The notes below the pieces were generated by a model. It worked only from the letters and a program-made list of their open reading frames with translations, ran no database searches and was not told where the DNA came from. Made by a program: the position numbers and the translations under genes. From an uncultured Blautia sp. (lineage in GTDB: Bacteria; Bacillota; Clostridia; Lachnospirales; Lachnospiraceae), in assembly GCA_958367245.1 (NCBI GenBank), contig CATXEA010000015.1, positions 1 through 64,000 of the forward strand: 64,000 bases of DNA. Direction: 5' to 3'. Shown piece by piece: positions 7,129 through 15,585 of this stretch. How positions within the stretch are numbered: the stretch's first letter is position 1; the number at the start of each line of letters is the position of its first letter.

Positions 7129-9508
7129 TATTCTCCCTTTCTATTCCCAATTCATTTTTCTCGTTATGAGTCCCCCAGAATCCGCTTAAAATATCCTCAA
7201 TATTCTCAATTGTGCAAAATTTTCTGTCTGTCCACTCCACCGGAAACAAAGGTCTGTAATCTGTATTTCGAAATCTTTCATCCAGAAGAAGAATCATCCC
7301 TATATCTTCCTGTGTTCGAATCACTCTTCCCGATGCCTGAAGTACCTTGTTCATTCCCGGATAGCGGTATGCATAATCAAAACCATTCTCTCCACGGGTG
7401 TCATAATAATTTTTGAGGATTTCTCTCTCAGTACCAATCTGAGGAAGCCCTGTTCCCACTACAATCGCTCCAATCAGCCTGTCTCCCATCAGGTCAATTC
7501 CCTCTGAAAAGATGCCTCCCATAACGCAAAAACCAACCAGTGTGCCGTCCTGACTGGAAAATTCCTCCAAAAACTCTTCCTTTTCCCGTTCATTCATACC
7601 GGAAGTCTGGGAAATACATCGTACCCAGTCTACAGAAAATTCCGTTTCATATACCTCTTTCACTTCTTCCATCAATCTGTAAGACGGAAAAAACACCATA
7701 TAATTACCTTTTTTCTGCCAGATTGTTCTGGCAATGTACTCTGCGATTCTTCTGTATTCTTCGTAATTTCTCCTTGTATATCTGCTGCTTACATCATATC
7801 CGATCAGGATACATCGCTTTTTCCTGTCAAAAGGAGACTGTACATAAATTCCATAATCATCTTCTCTGACACTGAGAAGCTTTCTGTAATAAGTCATGGG
7901 AAGCAGAGTAGCAGAAAAAAACACGGTGCTGATTCCCTTTCCAAGAAAAGCCCCAAGATTCGCCGCGGGATTTACGCAAAACAGCTTCATCCAAAATTTC
8001 CCGTCCTCGCCATTCTCTGTATAGACCACATAATTTTCATCTACCAGCTCGTCAATATTCAGGAAATCCCTAACGCAAAAATAAAAATCCAGAATCTCAT
8101 CTACAACCTCCTCATTCGGCGGTTCTTCCAGAAATTTATCCAATTCTCCCATAACCTGAAGCATTCCCAGAGAAACTGCCCCCGGATTTTCCAGAATCTC
8201 ATATTTCTCACAGGTCTTTTTCAGCTCCAGAAGCTGTCTGTTTACTTTCTCCAAAGCTCTCGAAAGCCCTGAACTGTAATTTTTGACTTTTTTCTTTACT
8301 TCCAGAATATCCTCTTTACAGATTGCCGCGCTGTACATTTCCCTGCCACGCTCTACCAGATTGTGCGCCTCGTCTATCAGAAAAATATAATTTCCTTTTA
8401 CTCCCTCTCCGAAGAAGCGTTTCAGATGCACGTTGGGGTCAAAAACATAGTTGTAATCGCATATCACACCATCTACCCAGAGAGCAAGGTCAAGGCTCAT
8501 TTCAAAAGGACAGACGTTCCACTTCTCCGCATGATTTCTCAGCGTTTCTCTGTCATAGGTATTTTGAGTTGTCCACAATTCGTAGACAGCATCATTTATT
8601 CTGTCATAGTGCCCCTCTGCACAGGGACAATTCTGGGGATTGCATTCTGTTTTTTCGCAGAAACAAAGTTTCTCTTTGGCTGTCAGCGTCAATACTTTAA
8701 ACCGAAGTCCCTTCTCCTGCAAAATCCCGTAAGCCTCCTCAGCCACCGTTCTGGTAATGGTCTTTGCCGTAAGATAAAAAACAGTTTCTCCCTTTCCTTC
8801 TCCTACTGCGCGCACTGCCGGAAAAATTGTGGACATTGTCTTTCCCACACCGGTCGGCGCCTGTATAAAAATCTGCTTTCCTGAAGAAATACTGTGATAC
8901 ACACTGCTTACCATCTGGCGCTGTCCCTCTCTGTAGGCAAAAGGAAATTCCAGTTTTTCCATTGAGGCATTTCTTTCCTTCTTCCATTTTATCTGCCACG
9001 ATATCCATTTGTGGTACGCATCCAGAAGATTTCCATACCATATTTCCAGTTCTTCCCGGGTAAGCCTCTCATGGAATCTCCTGATTTCTTCTGTATCAAG
9101 GTTTGCATATGTCATCTGAATCCCAATAGAATCCAGATTCTGTTTTTCCGCATATATCCATCCATAACACATTGCCTGCGCCCGGTGTACGGCTATGGGT
9201 TCCTTCAGATTCTCTACATTCCCGTAAATTCCCTTAATCTCATCAATGGAAGTTTCTCCGTTTTCGTTAAAGATACCGTCTGCTCTCCCCTCTACAACAA
9301 TTACGACATCTTCATACTCTGTCTCTTTTTTAAGCGGAACTTCTGCCATATAGCTGCTTCCCATCTGTTTCTGTATCTTTCTGTGAAGCCTGCTCCCCTT
9401 TTGCATGGCTTCCTTATCCATACTTCCGCTTCTGTTGTCAAGGTTTCCGCTTCTCATAATAAATTCAACAAGATTTCTTACAGAAATACGAACGGTGGGT
9501 TTCTCCAT
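7121..9508 (-). CDS. DinG/XPD-type Fe-S DNA helicase with N-terminal PD-(D/E)XK-like domain
   Basis: 795-aa superfamily 2 helicase. Residues 1-170 look like a RecB/Cas4-type nuclease module: H42, then E74-G-R-A-D77, D89-E-I-K92 and a following Q/Y helix (AQAMCYGWIYA). The helicase part has Walker A APTGVGKT at 217-224, DEAH at 379-382, the HD2 motifs FFSATLLP and QASGRVIR, and Cys at 282, 284, 289, 294, 296 and 333 that can supply a 4Fe-4S cluster. The expected role is 5'-3' unwinding of damaged or structured DNA. The fusion is known in Firmicutes but poorly studied. It is first in a two-gene unit with the serine hydrolase. Confidence 0.87.
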   Translation of the reverse strand: MEKPTVRISVRNLVEFIMRSGNLDNRSGSMDKEAMQKGSRLHRKIQKQMGSSYMAEVPLKKETEYEDVVIVVEGRADGIFNENGETSIDEIKGIYGNVENLKEPIAVHRAQAMCYGWIYAEKQNLDSIGIQMTYANLDTEEIRRFHERLTREELEIWYGNLLDAYHKWISWQIKWKKERNASMEKLEFPFAYREGQRQMVSSVYHSISSGKQIFIQAPTGVGKTMSTIFPAVRAVGEGKGETVFYLTAKTITRTVAEEAYGILQEKGLRFKVLTLTAKEKLCFCEKTECNPQNCPCAEGHYDRINDAVYELWTTQNTYDRETLRNHAEKWNVCPFEMSLDLALWVDGVICDYNYVFDPNVHLKRFFGEGVKGNYIFLIDEAHNLVERGREMYSAAICKEDILEVKKKVKNYSSGLSRALEKVNRQLLELKKTCEKYEILENPGAVSLGMLQVMGELDKFLEEPPNEEVVDEILDFYFCVRDFLNIDELVDENYVVYTENGEDGKFWMKLFCVNPAANLGAFLGKGISTVFFSATLLPMTYYRKLLSVREDDYGIYVQSPFDRKKRCILIGYDVSSRYTRRNYEEYRRIAEYIARTIWQKKGNYMVFFPSYRLMEEVKEVYETEFSVDWVRCISQTSGMNEREKEEFLEEFSSQDGTLVGFCVMGGIFSEGIDLMGDRLIGAIVVGTGLPQIGTEREILKNYYDTRGENGFDYAYRYPGMNKVLQASGRVIRTQEDIGMILLLDERFRNTDYRPLFPVEWTDRKFCTIENIEDILSGFWGTHNEKNELGIERENNV

Positions 9509-9545
9509 GTTTTCTGCCTCCCGGTGATATCTTAATCATTTTAAG

Positions 9546-9551
9546 AGTATA
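9546..9551 (-). promoter_or_regulatory. Extended -10 element before the helicase gene
   Basis: Minus-strand TGGTATACT gives an extended -10 (TGnTATACT) about 40 bp before the start. No good -35 is visible. Confidence 0.4.
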
Positions 9552-9590
9552 CCATGGTCTGCCGATTCCCGCCAGTATCAGTTTGCTGCC

Positions 9591-9625
9591 AAAAAAGAAC
9601 AGGTCTTCTGTCTGAAAACCTGCTC
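9591..9625 (-). terminator. Intrinsic terminator after aspartate kinase
   Basis: Minus-strand stem GAGCAGGT/ACCTGTTC (arms near 9625-9618 and 9604-9597) followed by six T residues at 9596-9591. Confidence 0.85.
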
Positions 9626-9639
9626 CTCGTCATTCCTTA

Positions 9640-10959
9640 TCAAATCTGAGTGATTACAAAAATATCGTAAATCGCTTTTACCGCAGCCTCAAAATCCCTG
9701 TTCTCTACGCCAATAATGATGTTAAGCTCACTGGAACCCTGATCGATCATTTTTACATTGACATTGGCATGCGCCAGTGCGGAAAAAATTCTTCCCGCTG
9801 TTCCGCGGGTAGATTTCATGCCGCGGCCCACAACTGCGATCAGGGCAAGATCTGATTCCATCTCCACGAAATCCGGCTGAACTGCCCGGTGAATACCTGC
9901 GATTACCTGCTGTTCTTTTTCTTCAAATTCTGACTGATGCACGTATACAGTCAAGGTATCAATTCCTGAAGGAATGTGCTCAAAACTGATTCCCTGATCT
10001 TCAAAAACCTGAAGAACCTTGCGGCCGAATCCGATCTCGCTGTTCATCATAGATTTTTCCACATTGATAGAGCAAAATCCTTTTTTGCCCGCAATACCTG
10101 TAATCGTATATTTCGGTTTCTTGCAGGTACTTTCCACAATAAGAGTTCCCTTATCCTCCGGCTTATTTGTATTTCGGATATTAATCGGAATTCCCTCTTT
10201 ACGAACCGGGAAAATAGCGTCCTCATGGAGAACTGTAGCTCCCATATAAGAAAGCTCCCGAAGCTCTCTGTATGTAATCGTCTCAATCGCTTTCGGATTC
10301 TCCACAATTCTCGGATCTGTTACCAGAAATCCGGAAACATCCGTCCAGTTCTCATACATATCTGCCTTGATTGCTTTTGCAACAAGAGAACCTGTAATAT
10401 CTGAGCCGCCTCTGGAAAAAGTCTTTACTGTTCCGTCTTCACATGCTCCGTAAAAACCGGGGATAACGGCATTTTCACATTTGGCAAGTCTCTTTGCCAT
10501 AAGCTTATCTGTTTTCTCCGCATCGAAATTTCCATTTTTATCAAAGCGGATAACAGAAGCTGCATCCACAAATTCGTAGCCGAGATAAGCAGCCATGATT
10601 CTGCCGTTTAAAAACTCACCTCTGGAAGCCGCGTAATCTGTGCCTGCCTGCGCCTTAAAATCCGTCTCAATCTGCTTAAATTCTTCTTCCAGAGAAAGAT
10701 TCAGGTTCAGTCCGCGGATAATTTCATAGTATCTTTCTTTAATCGCCTTTAACTGATTGCCAAAATCATTGCCTTCTTCCGCAGTGTGATAGCAGGCATA
10801 AAGCATATCTGTCACCTTGGTATCTCCGTCAAATCTTTTTCCCGGAGCAGAAGGAACTACGAAACGTCTGCTTTCTTCACTTCTGATAATTTCTCCCACT
10901 TTCTGGAACTGCTGGGCATTTGCCAAAGAACTTCCGCCGAATTTCACTACTTTTTTCAT
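9640..10959 (-). CDS. Aspartate kinase (monofunctional)
   Basis: 439-aa kinase forming aspartyl-4-phosphate from aspartate and ATP, the first step to lysine, threonine and methionine. The kinase motif KFGGSS is at 6-11, and FSRGGSDITGSLVA and the substrate loop TDPRIV are in the catalytic domain. The last 140 residues are two ACT domains (ALIAVVGRGM, NVKMIDQGSSELNIIIGV), so feedback inhibition by an end product is expected. The start ATG at 10959 has GAGGAGA at 7 nt. An in-frame ATG 15 codons upstream lacks a ribosome site and was rejected. Its leader is short and no lysine riboswitch fits. Confidence 0.94.
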   Translation of the reverse strand: MKKVVKFGGSSLANAQQFQKVGEIIRSEESRRFVVPSAPGKRFDGDTKVTDMLYACYHTAEEGNDFGNQLKAIKERYYEIIRGLNLNLSLEEEFKQIETDFKAQAGTDYAASRGEFLNGRIMAAYLGYEFVDAASVIRFDKNGNFDAEKTDKLMAKRLAKCENAVIPGFYGACEDGTVKTFSRGGSDITGSLVAKAIKADMYENWTDVSGFLVTDPRIVENPKAIETITYRELRELSYMGATVLHEDAIFPVRKEGIPINIRNTNKPEDKGTLIVESTCKKPKYTITGIAGKKGFCSINVEKSMMNSEIGFGRKVLQVFEDQGISFEHIPSGIDTLTVYVHQSEFEEKEQQVIAGIHRAVQPDFVEMESDLALIAVVGRGMKSTRGTAGRIFSALAHANVNVKMIDQGSSELNIIIGVENRDFEAAVKAIYDIFVITQI

Positions 10960-11018
10960 CTGTCTGTCTCCTCGCTGTAAAAAACTTTTTCTCTTTACCG
11001 TCATAAAGTATGTTTATC

Positions 11019-11047
11019 ATTTTATGAAAAAAACAAACATTTTGCAA
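11019..11047 (-). promoter_or_regulatory. Promoter of aspartate kinase
   Basis: Minus strand: -35 TTGCAA (11047-11042), 17-bp spacer, -10 TAAAAT (11024-11019). The 5' leader is about 55 nt. Confidence 0.6.
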
Positions 11048-11087
11048 GTCTTTCTTTGATTTCTGTCAAAAATCGTAAAATTACACA

Positions 11088-11117
11088 AGGCCGGAAAGGA
11101 ATTTCCGTCGGATTGCG
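11088..11117 (-). terminator. Possible weak terminator after trmO
   Basis: Minus-strand hairpin CGGAAA/TTTCCG with flanking C/G pairs, followed only by TTGTGTAATTTT. It may be a weak terminator, with read-through toward aspartate kinase possible. Confidence 0.3.
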
Positions 11118-11127
11118 TCATTTCGTC

Positions 11128-11799
11128 TTATTTGCGAAACTCCGTCACCGCCGTAACGGTAAGCTTTTCACCTTCCACCTTAAAATGAACGTCCTTTTTT
11201 CCAAAAGGCATACCGTAACTGCGTTCAGGGTCCTTCTGATAACCGGGACGAGGGTCATTTGCCAGTACCCTGAGCAGATTTTCTCTGCTTTCCTCCGGTA
11301 TCTGCATAAGAAGCTCCTCCGGAAACAGAACTTCAAGCCTGTGATCTTCGATACGCTCTGTAAATCCTCCTCTGGCATCTGTATGCGCATCAAATTCCGG
11401 AAGATAGGGCTTAATATCAAAAATCGGAGTTCCATCCATAAGGTCAGCCCCCGAAATATGGATGACAGGCCCTGATTCCGAGTGAAGTTCAATTCCTTCA
11501 AGCTTCACACTGGAAAGACCGACAGGATTCGGGCGGAAAGGCGAGCGGGTAGCAAAGACCCCTTTGCGAATATTTCCTCCCAGCCTTGGCGGTCGAACAG
11601 TCGGCGACCATGTTTTGTTTTCTGAAAACTCCCAGATTAACCAGAGATAAGAATATTCCTCCATTCCCCGAAGCATATCCGGATTTCTGTATTCCGGCTC
11701 AAAAATAATCTTTGACTTCAAAGAATCTATCCTGCCGCTCTGATGAGGTATTCCGAATTTCGTTGGAAAATCACTTTTTATCCTTGCTATTGTTTTCAT
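11128..11799 (-). CDS. trmO: tRNA (N6-threonylcarbamoyladenosine37-N6)-methyltransferase TrmO
   Basis: 223-aa TsaA/TrmO (YaeB) family beta-barrel enzyme, which adds a methyl group to t6A37 of tRNA-Thr to give m6t6A. Family signatures are visible: the N-terminal FPTKFGIPHQSG, EEYSYLWLIWEF, GVFATRSPFRPNPVGLS and GADLMDGTPIFDIKPY. The C-terminal 80 residues carry the DPRPGYQKDPERSYGM block found in longer family members. The start has AAAGGAG at 11 nt. It sits alone between aspartate kinase and the divergent symporter gene. Confidence 0.92.
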   Translation of the reverse strand: MKTIARIKSDFPTKFGIPHQSGRIDSLKSKIIFEPEYRNPDMLRGMEEYSYLWLIWEFSENKTWSPTVRPPRLGGNIRKGVFATRSPFRPNPVGLSSVKLEGIELHSESGPVIHISGADLMDGTPIFDIKPYLPEFDAHTDARGGFTERIEDHRLEVLFPEELLMQIPEESRENLLRVLANDPRPGYQKDPERSYGMPFGKKDVHFKVEGEKLTVTAVTEFRK

Positions 11800-11866
11800 T
11801 TTTTATGCTGCTCCTTTCTTGTCCTGTTTCCGACTGATTTTTGCAGTCATTTTTTGCATCTATTTC

Positions 11867-11895
11867 TGTACATTCTGCATAAACTGTGATAGAAT
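11867..11895 (+). promoter_or_regulatory. Promoter of the AGCS symporter
   Basis: -35 TGTACA (11867-11872), 17-bp spacer, -10 TAGAAT (11890-11895). Confidence 0.5.
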
Positions 11896-11960
11896 ACCTA
11901 TTAACACTCTAACGCAAAAAAGCGTTTGGAATGGCACTAATTAGAGAAAGGTTTATTATT

Positions 11961-13346
11961 ATGTATGAGATGATCGAATCTATCAACAGCGCCGTAAACG
12001 GTTTCGTGTGGGGTCTTCCCGCAATGGTCTGTATTTTCGGCGTGGGGCTTTATCTGAGCCTTCGTACCCGCTTCGTCCAAATCCGGAAGTTCCCTTATGC
12101 CATCAAAACTACTATTGGCAGAATGTTCCGCAAAAAAGAATCCTCCGACGGCTCCCTGACTCCTTTTCAGGCAGTTTGCACAGCTCTTGCCGCAACTGTT
12201 GGTACCGGTAATGTAGCCGGCGTTGCAGGCGCTATCGCAATCGGCGGACCGGGAGCTGTTTTCTGGATGTGGGCTTCCGCGCTTTTCGGTATGTGTACCA
12301 AGTTTGCAGAGGTTACTCTTGCCGTTCATTTCCGCGAACGCAATAAGGATGGCGAACTGGTAGGCGGACCTATGTACTACATAAAGAACGGTCTTGGCAA
12401 AAACTGGCAGTGGCTTGCAGTTCTTTTCTCCGTATTCGGTGTACTCACTGTTTTCGGAACAGGTAATGCCACACAGGTAAACACTATAACCGCATCCATT
12501 GATACGGCACTCTTAAATTTCAACCTGATTTCCGAATCTTCTATCGGAACGCTGAACCTGATCATCGGTATTGTAATCACAATTCTGGTCGGTCTGATTC
12601 TTTTAGGCGGAATCAAACGTATTGGTAAGGTTACAGAGAAACTTGTTCCATTTATGGCAGTTTTTTATATCATTCTTGCGCTGGGTGTTGTTCTTCTGAA
12701 CATCAAACGTGTTCCTAATGTATTTTACCAGATTATCTATGGAGCATTCAACCCTTCCGCAGTTACAGGCGGTATTGTAGGAAGCTTTTTCCTCAGTATG
12801 CAGAAAGGCGTTTCCCGCGGTATTTTCTCAAACGAAGCAGGTCTTGGTACAGGTTCCATCGCCCATGCCTGCGCTGATACTCAGAAGCCTGTAAAACAGG
12901 GCTTATTCGGAATCTTTGAAGTGTTTGCAGATACAATCGTAATCTGTACGCTGACAGCGCTTGTTATTCTGGTAAGCAATGTTCCGATTACTTACGGAGC
13001 TGCCGCAGGCGCCGAGCTTACGATTTCCGGTTTCACCTCCACCTACGGAAGCTGGATATCCGTTTTCACAGCCGTTGCCATGTGCTGCTTTGCTTTTTCC
13101 ACCATCCTTGGCTGGGGACTTTACGGCGCGCGCTGCATTGAATTTTTATTCTCCTCCAGAGCAGTGAAACCTTTCATGGTCGTATACTCTCTGGTAGCTA
13201 TCCTTGGCGCAACTGTGGAGCTTGGTCTTCTCTGGAGCATAGCGGAAACCTTCAACGGACTGATGTCCATCCCGAACCTTATCGCCCTCTTCCTTCTTTC
13301 AGGAACTGTGGTAAAACTGACAAAAGAATATTTTAAAGAAAAATAA
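11961..13346 (+). CDS. Alanine/glycine:cation symporter family protein (AGCS)
   Basis: 461-aa polytopic membrane protein that imports alanine or glycine with Na+ (or H+). About 10-11 hydrophobic segments are readable. AGCS signatures: GTGNVAGVAGAIAIGGPGAVFWMW (the first long loop/helix, about residues 80-105), GGPMYYI, and RGIFSNEAGLGTGSIAHA (near 290-310). The start at 11961 has GAGAAAGG at 8-9 nt; an upstream in-frame ATG (11931) lacks a ribosome site. The gene is monocistronic, with its own promoter and terminator, facing larC at its end. Which amino acid is carried cannot be told from sequence. Confidence 0.93.
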   Translation: MYEMIESINSAVNGFVWGLPAMVCIFGVGLYLSLRTRFVQIRKFPYAIKTTIGRMFRKKESSDGSLTPFQAVCTALAATVGTGNVAGVAGAIAIGGPGAVFWMWASALFGMCTKFAEVTLAVHFRERNKDGELVGGPMYYIKNGLGKNWQWLAVLFSVFGVLTVFGTGNATQVNTITASIDTALLNFNLISESSIGTLNLIIGIVITILVGLILLGGIKRIGKVTEKLVPFMAVFYIILALGVVLLNIKRVPNVFYQIIYGAFNPSAVTGGIVGSFFLSMQKGVSRGIFSNEAGLGTGSIAHACADTQKPVKQGLFGIFEVFADTIVICTLTALVILVSNVPITYGAAAGAELTISGFTSTYGSWISVFTAVAMCCFAFSTILGWGLYGARCIEFLFSSRAVKPFMVVYSLVAILGATVELGLLWSIAETFNGLMSIPNLIALFLLSGTVVKLTKEYFKEK

Positions 13347-13371
13347 TTCTGTTTTTCTTTAAAGTAAAATC

Positions 13372-13407
13372 GCCGGACGCAGATTTCTCTGTGTCCGGCT
13401 GTTTTTT
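13372..13407 (+). terminator. Intrinsic terminator after the AGCS symporter
   Basis: Stem GCCGGACGCAGA/TCTGTGTCCGGC (13372-13399, loop TTTC) followed by TGTTTTTT. In the other direction it may also slow transcription leaving larC, but with a poor T-run. Confidence 0.88.
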
Positions 13408-14679
13408 CTACTTCTTTTCTTCCATCTCTTTAAAGCTTTCCAGCACTATTTCATATGCCTTTCTGTAGGAAATTCCCATTTCTCTGCTCAGACGGGCTGC
13501 GCTTTCATACTCCGGATAACAATATTCTTCCCCGTGGAAAGTGCAGACCTTTACCTCCGCAGTCCCAAGAGGCGTCTCCACTGTGCGCTGTTCTCTTTTA
13601 AGAACTGTACGTTCCATCTTTGTATAACGGATGCCGATAGTTGTAGTTTCCCGAAAAATGATTTCCTGTAAGGCTTCCATATCCTCTTCCCTGCAGATGA
13701 CATTTAAAACCCATGCAGGGCGGTTCTTTTTCATATAAGCCGGAATATAATGAACATCCTTCGCCCCTGCCTTCATCAGCTTTTCCAGAACGATTCCCAG
13801 CACCTCACCGCTGCAGTCATCAATATTCGTCTCCATTTTTATGATGGTGTCTCTTTCCTCTGACTGCTCTTCTATGCACATGACACGGAGAATTCCCGGA
13901 CAATCATACTGGCGTTTCCCTGCGCCGATACCGATTTTTCTGATGGAAAAATGTTCCGGAAGCCTGTCTGAGGTCTTTACTGCCGCAGCAATAGCTGCTC
14001 CTGTAGGCGTTACAAGTTCTCCCTGTACGTCCGTAAACTGTATGTTCAGATGGTTTTCGCTTATAATATTCGCAACTGCAGGTACAGGAATCGGAAGGAT
14101 TCCGTGCTGACAGCGCACTGTACCTCTTCCCTCACATAATACGGGAACAATCACCTCTTCTATCCCCAGATTATCCAGACAGACTGCCGCAGAAATAATA
14201 TCCACGATAGAGTCCACAGCTCCCACCTCATGGAAATGTACTTCCTCCACCGGAACTCTGTGCGCCTTTGCCTCCGCCTGTGCAAGAACCTCAAAGATTC
14301 TCAGAGCAAGCTCTCTTGCATGAGGCGTCATCTCTCCCCTGTCAATAATCTCACGGATTTCCTTCATTCCCCTGTGAATGTGCGTATGTCCGTTATGACT
14401 GTGGGAATGTGTTTTATGATGTGTATGCTCCTGATTCTCATGTCCGTGGAGATATGCCATATCATGGTCATGGTTATCTTCATCCAGCACCACATCAAAG
14501 TCGCAGGCGTCAATTCCGGATTTTAAAACCCGGCCTGTTTTTATCTTAAATCCCGGCAGCGGCAGGCTGGAAAGTACCTTTTCCAATACTGTCCTGTCTG
14601 CTCCCAAATCCAGCAAGGCTGCCACTGTCATATCTCCGCTGATTCCGGAATAGCACTCAAAATATAACGATTTTCTCAT
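13408..14679 (-). CDS. larC: Nickel-pincer cofactor biosynthesis protein LarC (nickel insertion)
   Basis: 423 aa from the ATG at 14679. LarC is a CTP-dependent cyclometallase that inserts nickel into the pyridinium-bisthiocarboxylate mononucleotide, completing the cofactor of lactate racemase-like enzymes. Seen: the N-terminal CYSGISGDM motif, a histidine-rich metal-holding stretch (about residues 69-103, many H and D), EVHFHEVGAVDSIVDI, VTPTGAA, and the C-terminal ETNIDDCSGEVLG. The protein is encoded in one frame, unlike the frameshifted larC1/larC2 of Lactiplantibacillus. A GTG at 14730 overlapping larB is possible but lacks the family start; the ATG at 14679 follows TTAGGAACAGG. Confidence 0.93.
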   Translation of the reverse strand: MRKSLYFECYSGISGDMTVAALLDLGADRTVLEKVLSSLPLPGFKIKTGRVLKSGIDACDFDVVLDEDNHDHDMAYLHGHENQEHTHHKTHSHSHNGHTHIHRGMKEIREIIDRGEMTPHARELALRIFEVLAQAEAKAHRVPVEEVHFHEVGAVDSIVDIISAAVCLDNLGIEEVIVPVLCEGRGTVRCQHGILPIPVPAVANIISENHLNIQFTDVQGELVTPTGAAIAAAVKTSDRLPEHFSIRKIGIGAGKRQYDCPGILRVMCIEEQSEERDTIIKMETNIDDCSGEVLGIVLEKLMKAGAKDVHYIPAYMKKNRPAWVLNVICREEDMEALQEIIFRETTTIGIRYTKMERTVLKREQRTVETPLGTAEVKVCTFHGEEYCYPEYESAARLSREMGISYRKAYEIVLESFKEMEEKK

Positions 14680-14726
14680 TTTTCCTGTTCCTAACTCTAA
14701 ATTATTCAGATTCTTTTCAGAAATTT

Positions 14727-15506
14727 TCACATTTTATTCAAATCAATCTCCGGTGTTTCTTCTGCATTCACTGCCAGACGGTTAATCTGTGTAGCCATAT
14801 AGCCGGCGCCGTAGCCGTTATCAATATTCACAACCGCAATTCCGTTTGCGCAGGAATTAATCATCGTCAAAAGAGCAGACAGCCCATTCAGACTTGCGCC
14901 ATAACCTACAGAAGTGGGAACTGCAATGACCGGGTTCTTTACCAGACCTCCCAGTACGCTTGCCAGAGCGCCCTCCATTCCCGCAACAGCCACTACGCAG
15001 TTCGCGCTCTGAATATCTTCCAGTCTGGAAAACAGCCTGTGCATACCGCTGACTCCCACATCGTAAATCCGCTCCACCGCAGAACCAAAATATTCTGCTG
15101 TCTGGGCGGCTTCCTCTGCCACCGGAATATCCGCAGTGCCTGCCGTACACACGGCAATCTTTCCAACACGGATTTTCTCTTTCTTTTCAATCTTGATAAT
15201 ACGGGAAATAGGGTCGTATTCCACCTGTGGAAAATGCTTACGGAGCATTTCGTACTGTCCTTCGGACGCACGGGTTCCGAATACCTCTCCTTCTTCCTGA
15301 TAAAGACGTTCAAAAATCCGAAGAAGATGCTCGTCTGCCTTCCCGCTGCAGTAAATCACCTCTGCAAATCCGGTTCTCTCCCTGCGGCTGGTATCCAGCT
15401 TGGCATATCCCATCTCCCCGTAGCTCTCTTCTTTTAATATCTTTTCTGCATCTTCTACAGTTATGGAACCGTTTTTTACCTCTTCCAGAATCTGCTGCAA
15501 TGTCAT
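14727..15506 (-). CDS. larB: Nickel-pincer cofactor biosynthesis protein LarB
   Basis: 259-aa enzyme that carboxylates and hydrolyses nicotinic acid adenine dinucleotide to pyridinium-3,5-biscarboxylate mononucleotide, the first step of nickel-pincer cofactor synthesis. The C-terminal half (residues 112-245) resembles AIR carboxylase (PurE): CTAGTADIPVAEEA, VAGMEGALASVLGGL, VPTSVGYGASLNG. C219 in NSCANGI corresponds to the catalytic cysteine known in this family. It is the first gene of larBC. No larE (sulfur insertion) or larA-like client lies in the window. Confidence 0.93.
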   Translation of the reverse strand: MTLQQILEEVKNGSITVEDAEKILKEESYGEMGYAKLDTSRRERTGFAEVIYCSGKADEHLLRIFERLYQEEGEVFGTRASEGQYEMLRKHFPQVEYDPISRIIKIEKKEKIRVGKIAVCTAGTADIPVAEEAAQTAEYFGSAVERIYDVGVSGMHRLFSRLEDIQSANCVVAVAGMEGALASVLGGLVKNPVIAVPTSVGYGASLNGLSALLTMINSCANGIAVVNIDNGYGAGYMATQINRLAVNAEETPEIDLNKM

Positions 15507-15556
15507 AATGTTTCTCCTTCTCTCCGGTAATTTCTCCTGCTGTTCTGATGTTAATT

Positions 15557-15585
15557 ACTATACTATAGGAAACGGAACTTATCAA
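15557..15585 (-). promoter_or_regulatory. Promoter of larBC
   Basis: Minus strand: -35 TTGATA (15585-15580), 17-bp spacer, -10 TATAGT (15562-15557). It sits directly against the end of the upstream MATE gene. Confidence 0.6.

Noticed and set aside
10960..11127. Lysine riboswitch before aspartate kinase
   Set aside because: The leader from the predicted promoter is only about 55 nt, and no conserved lysine-box elements are seen.
13408..14730. Programmed frameshift in larC
   Set aside because: The gene is one continuous frame from start to stop.
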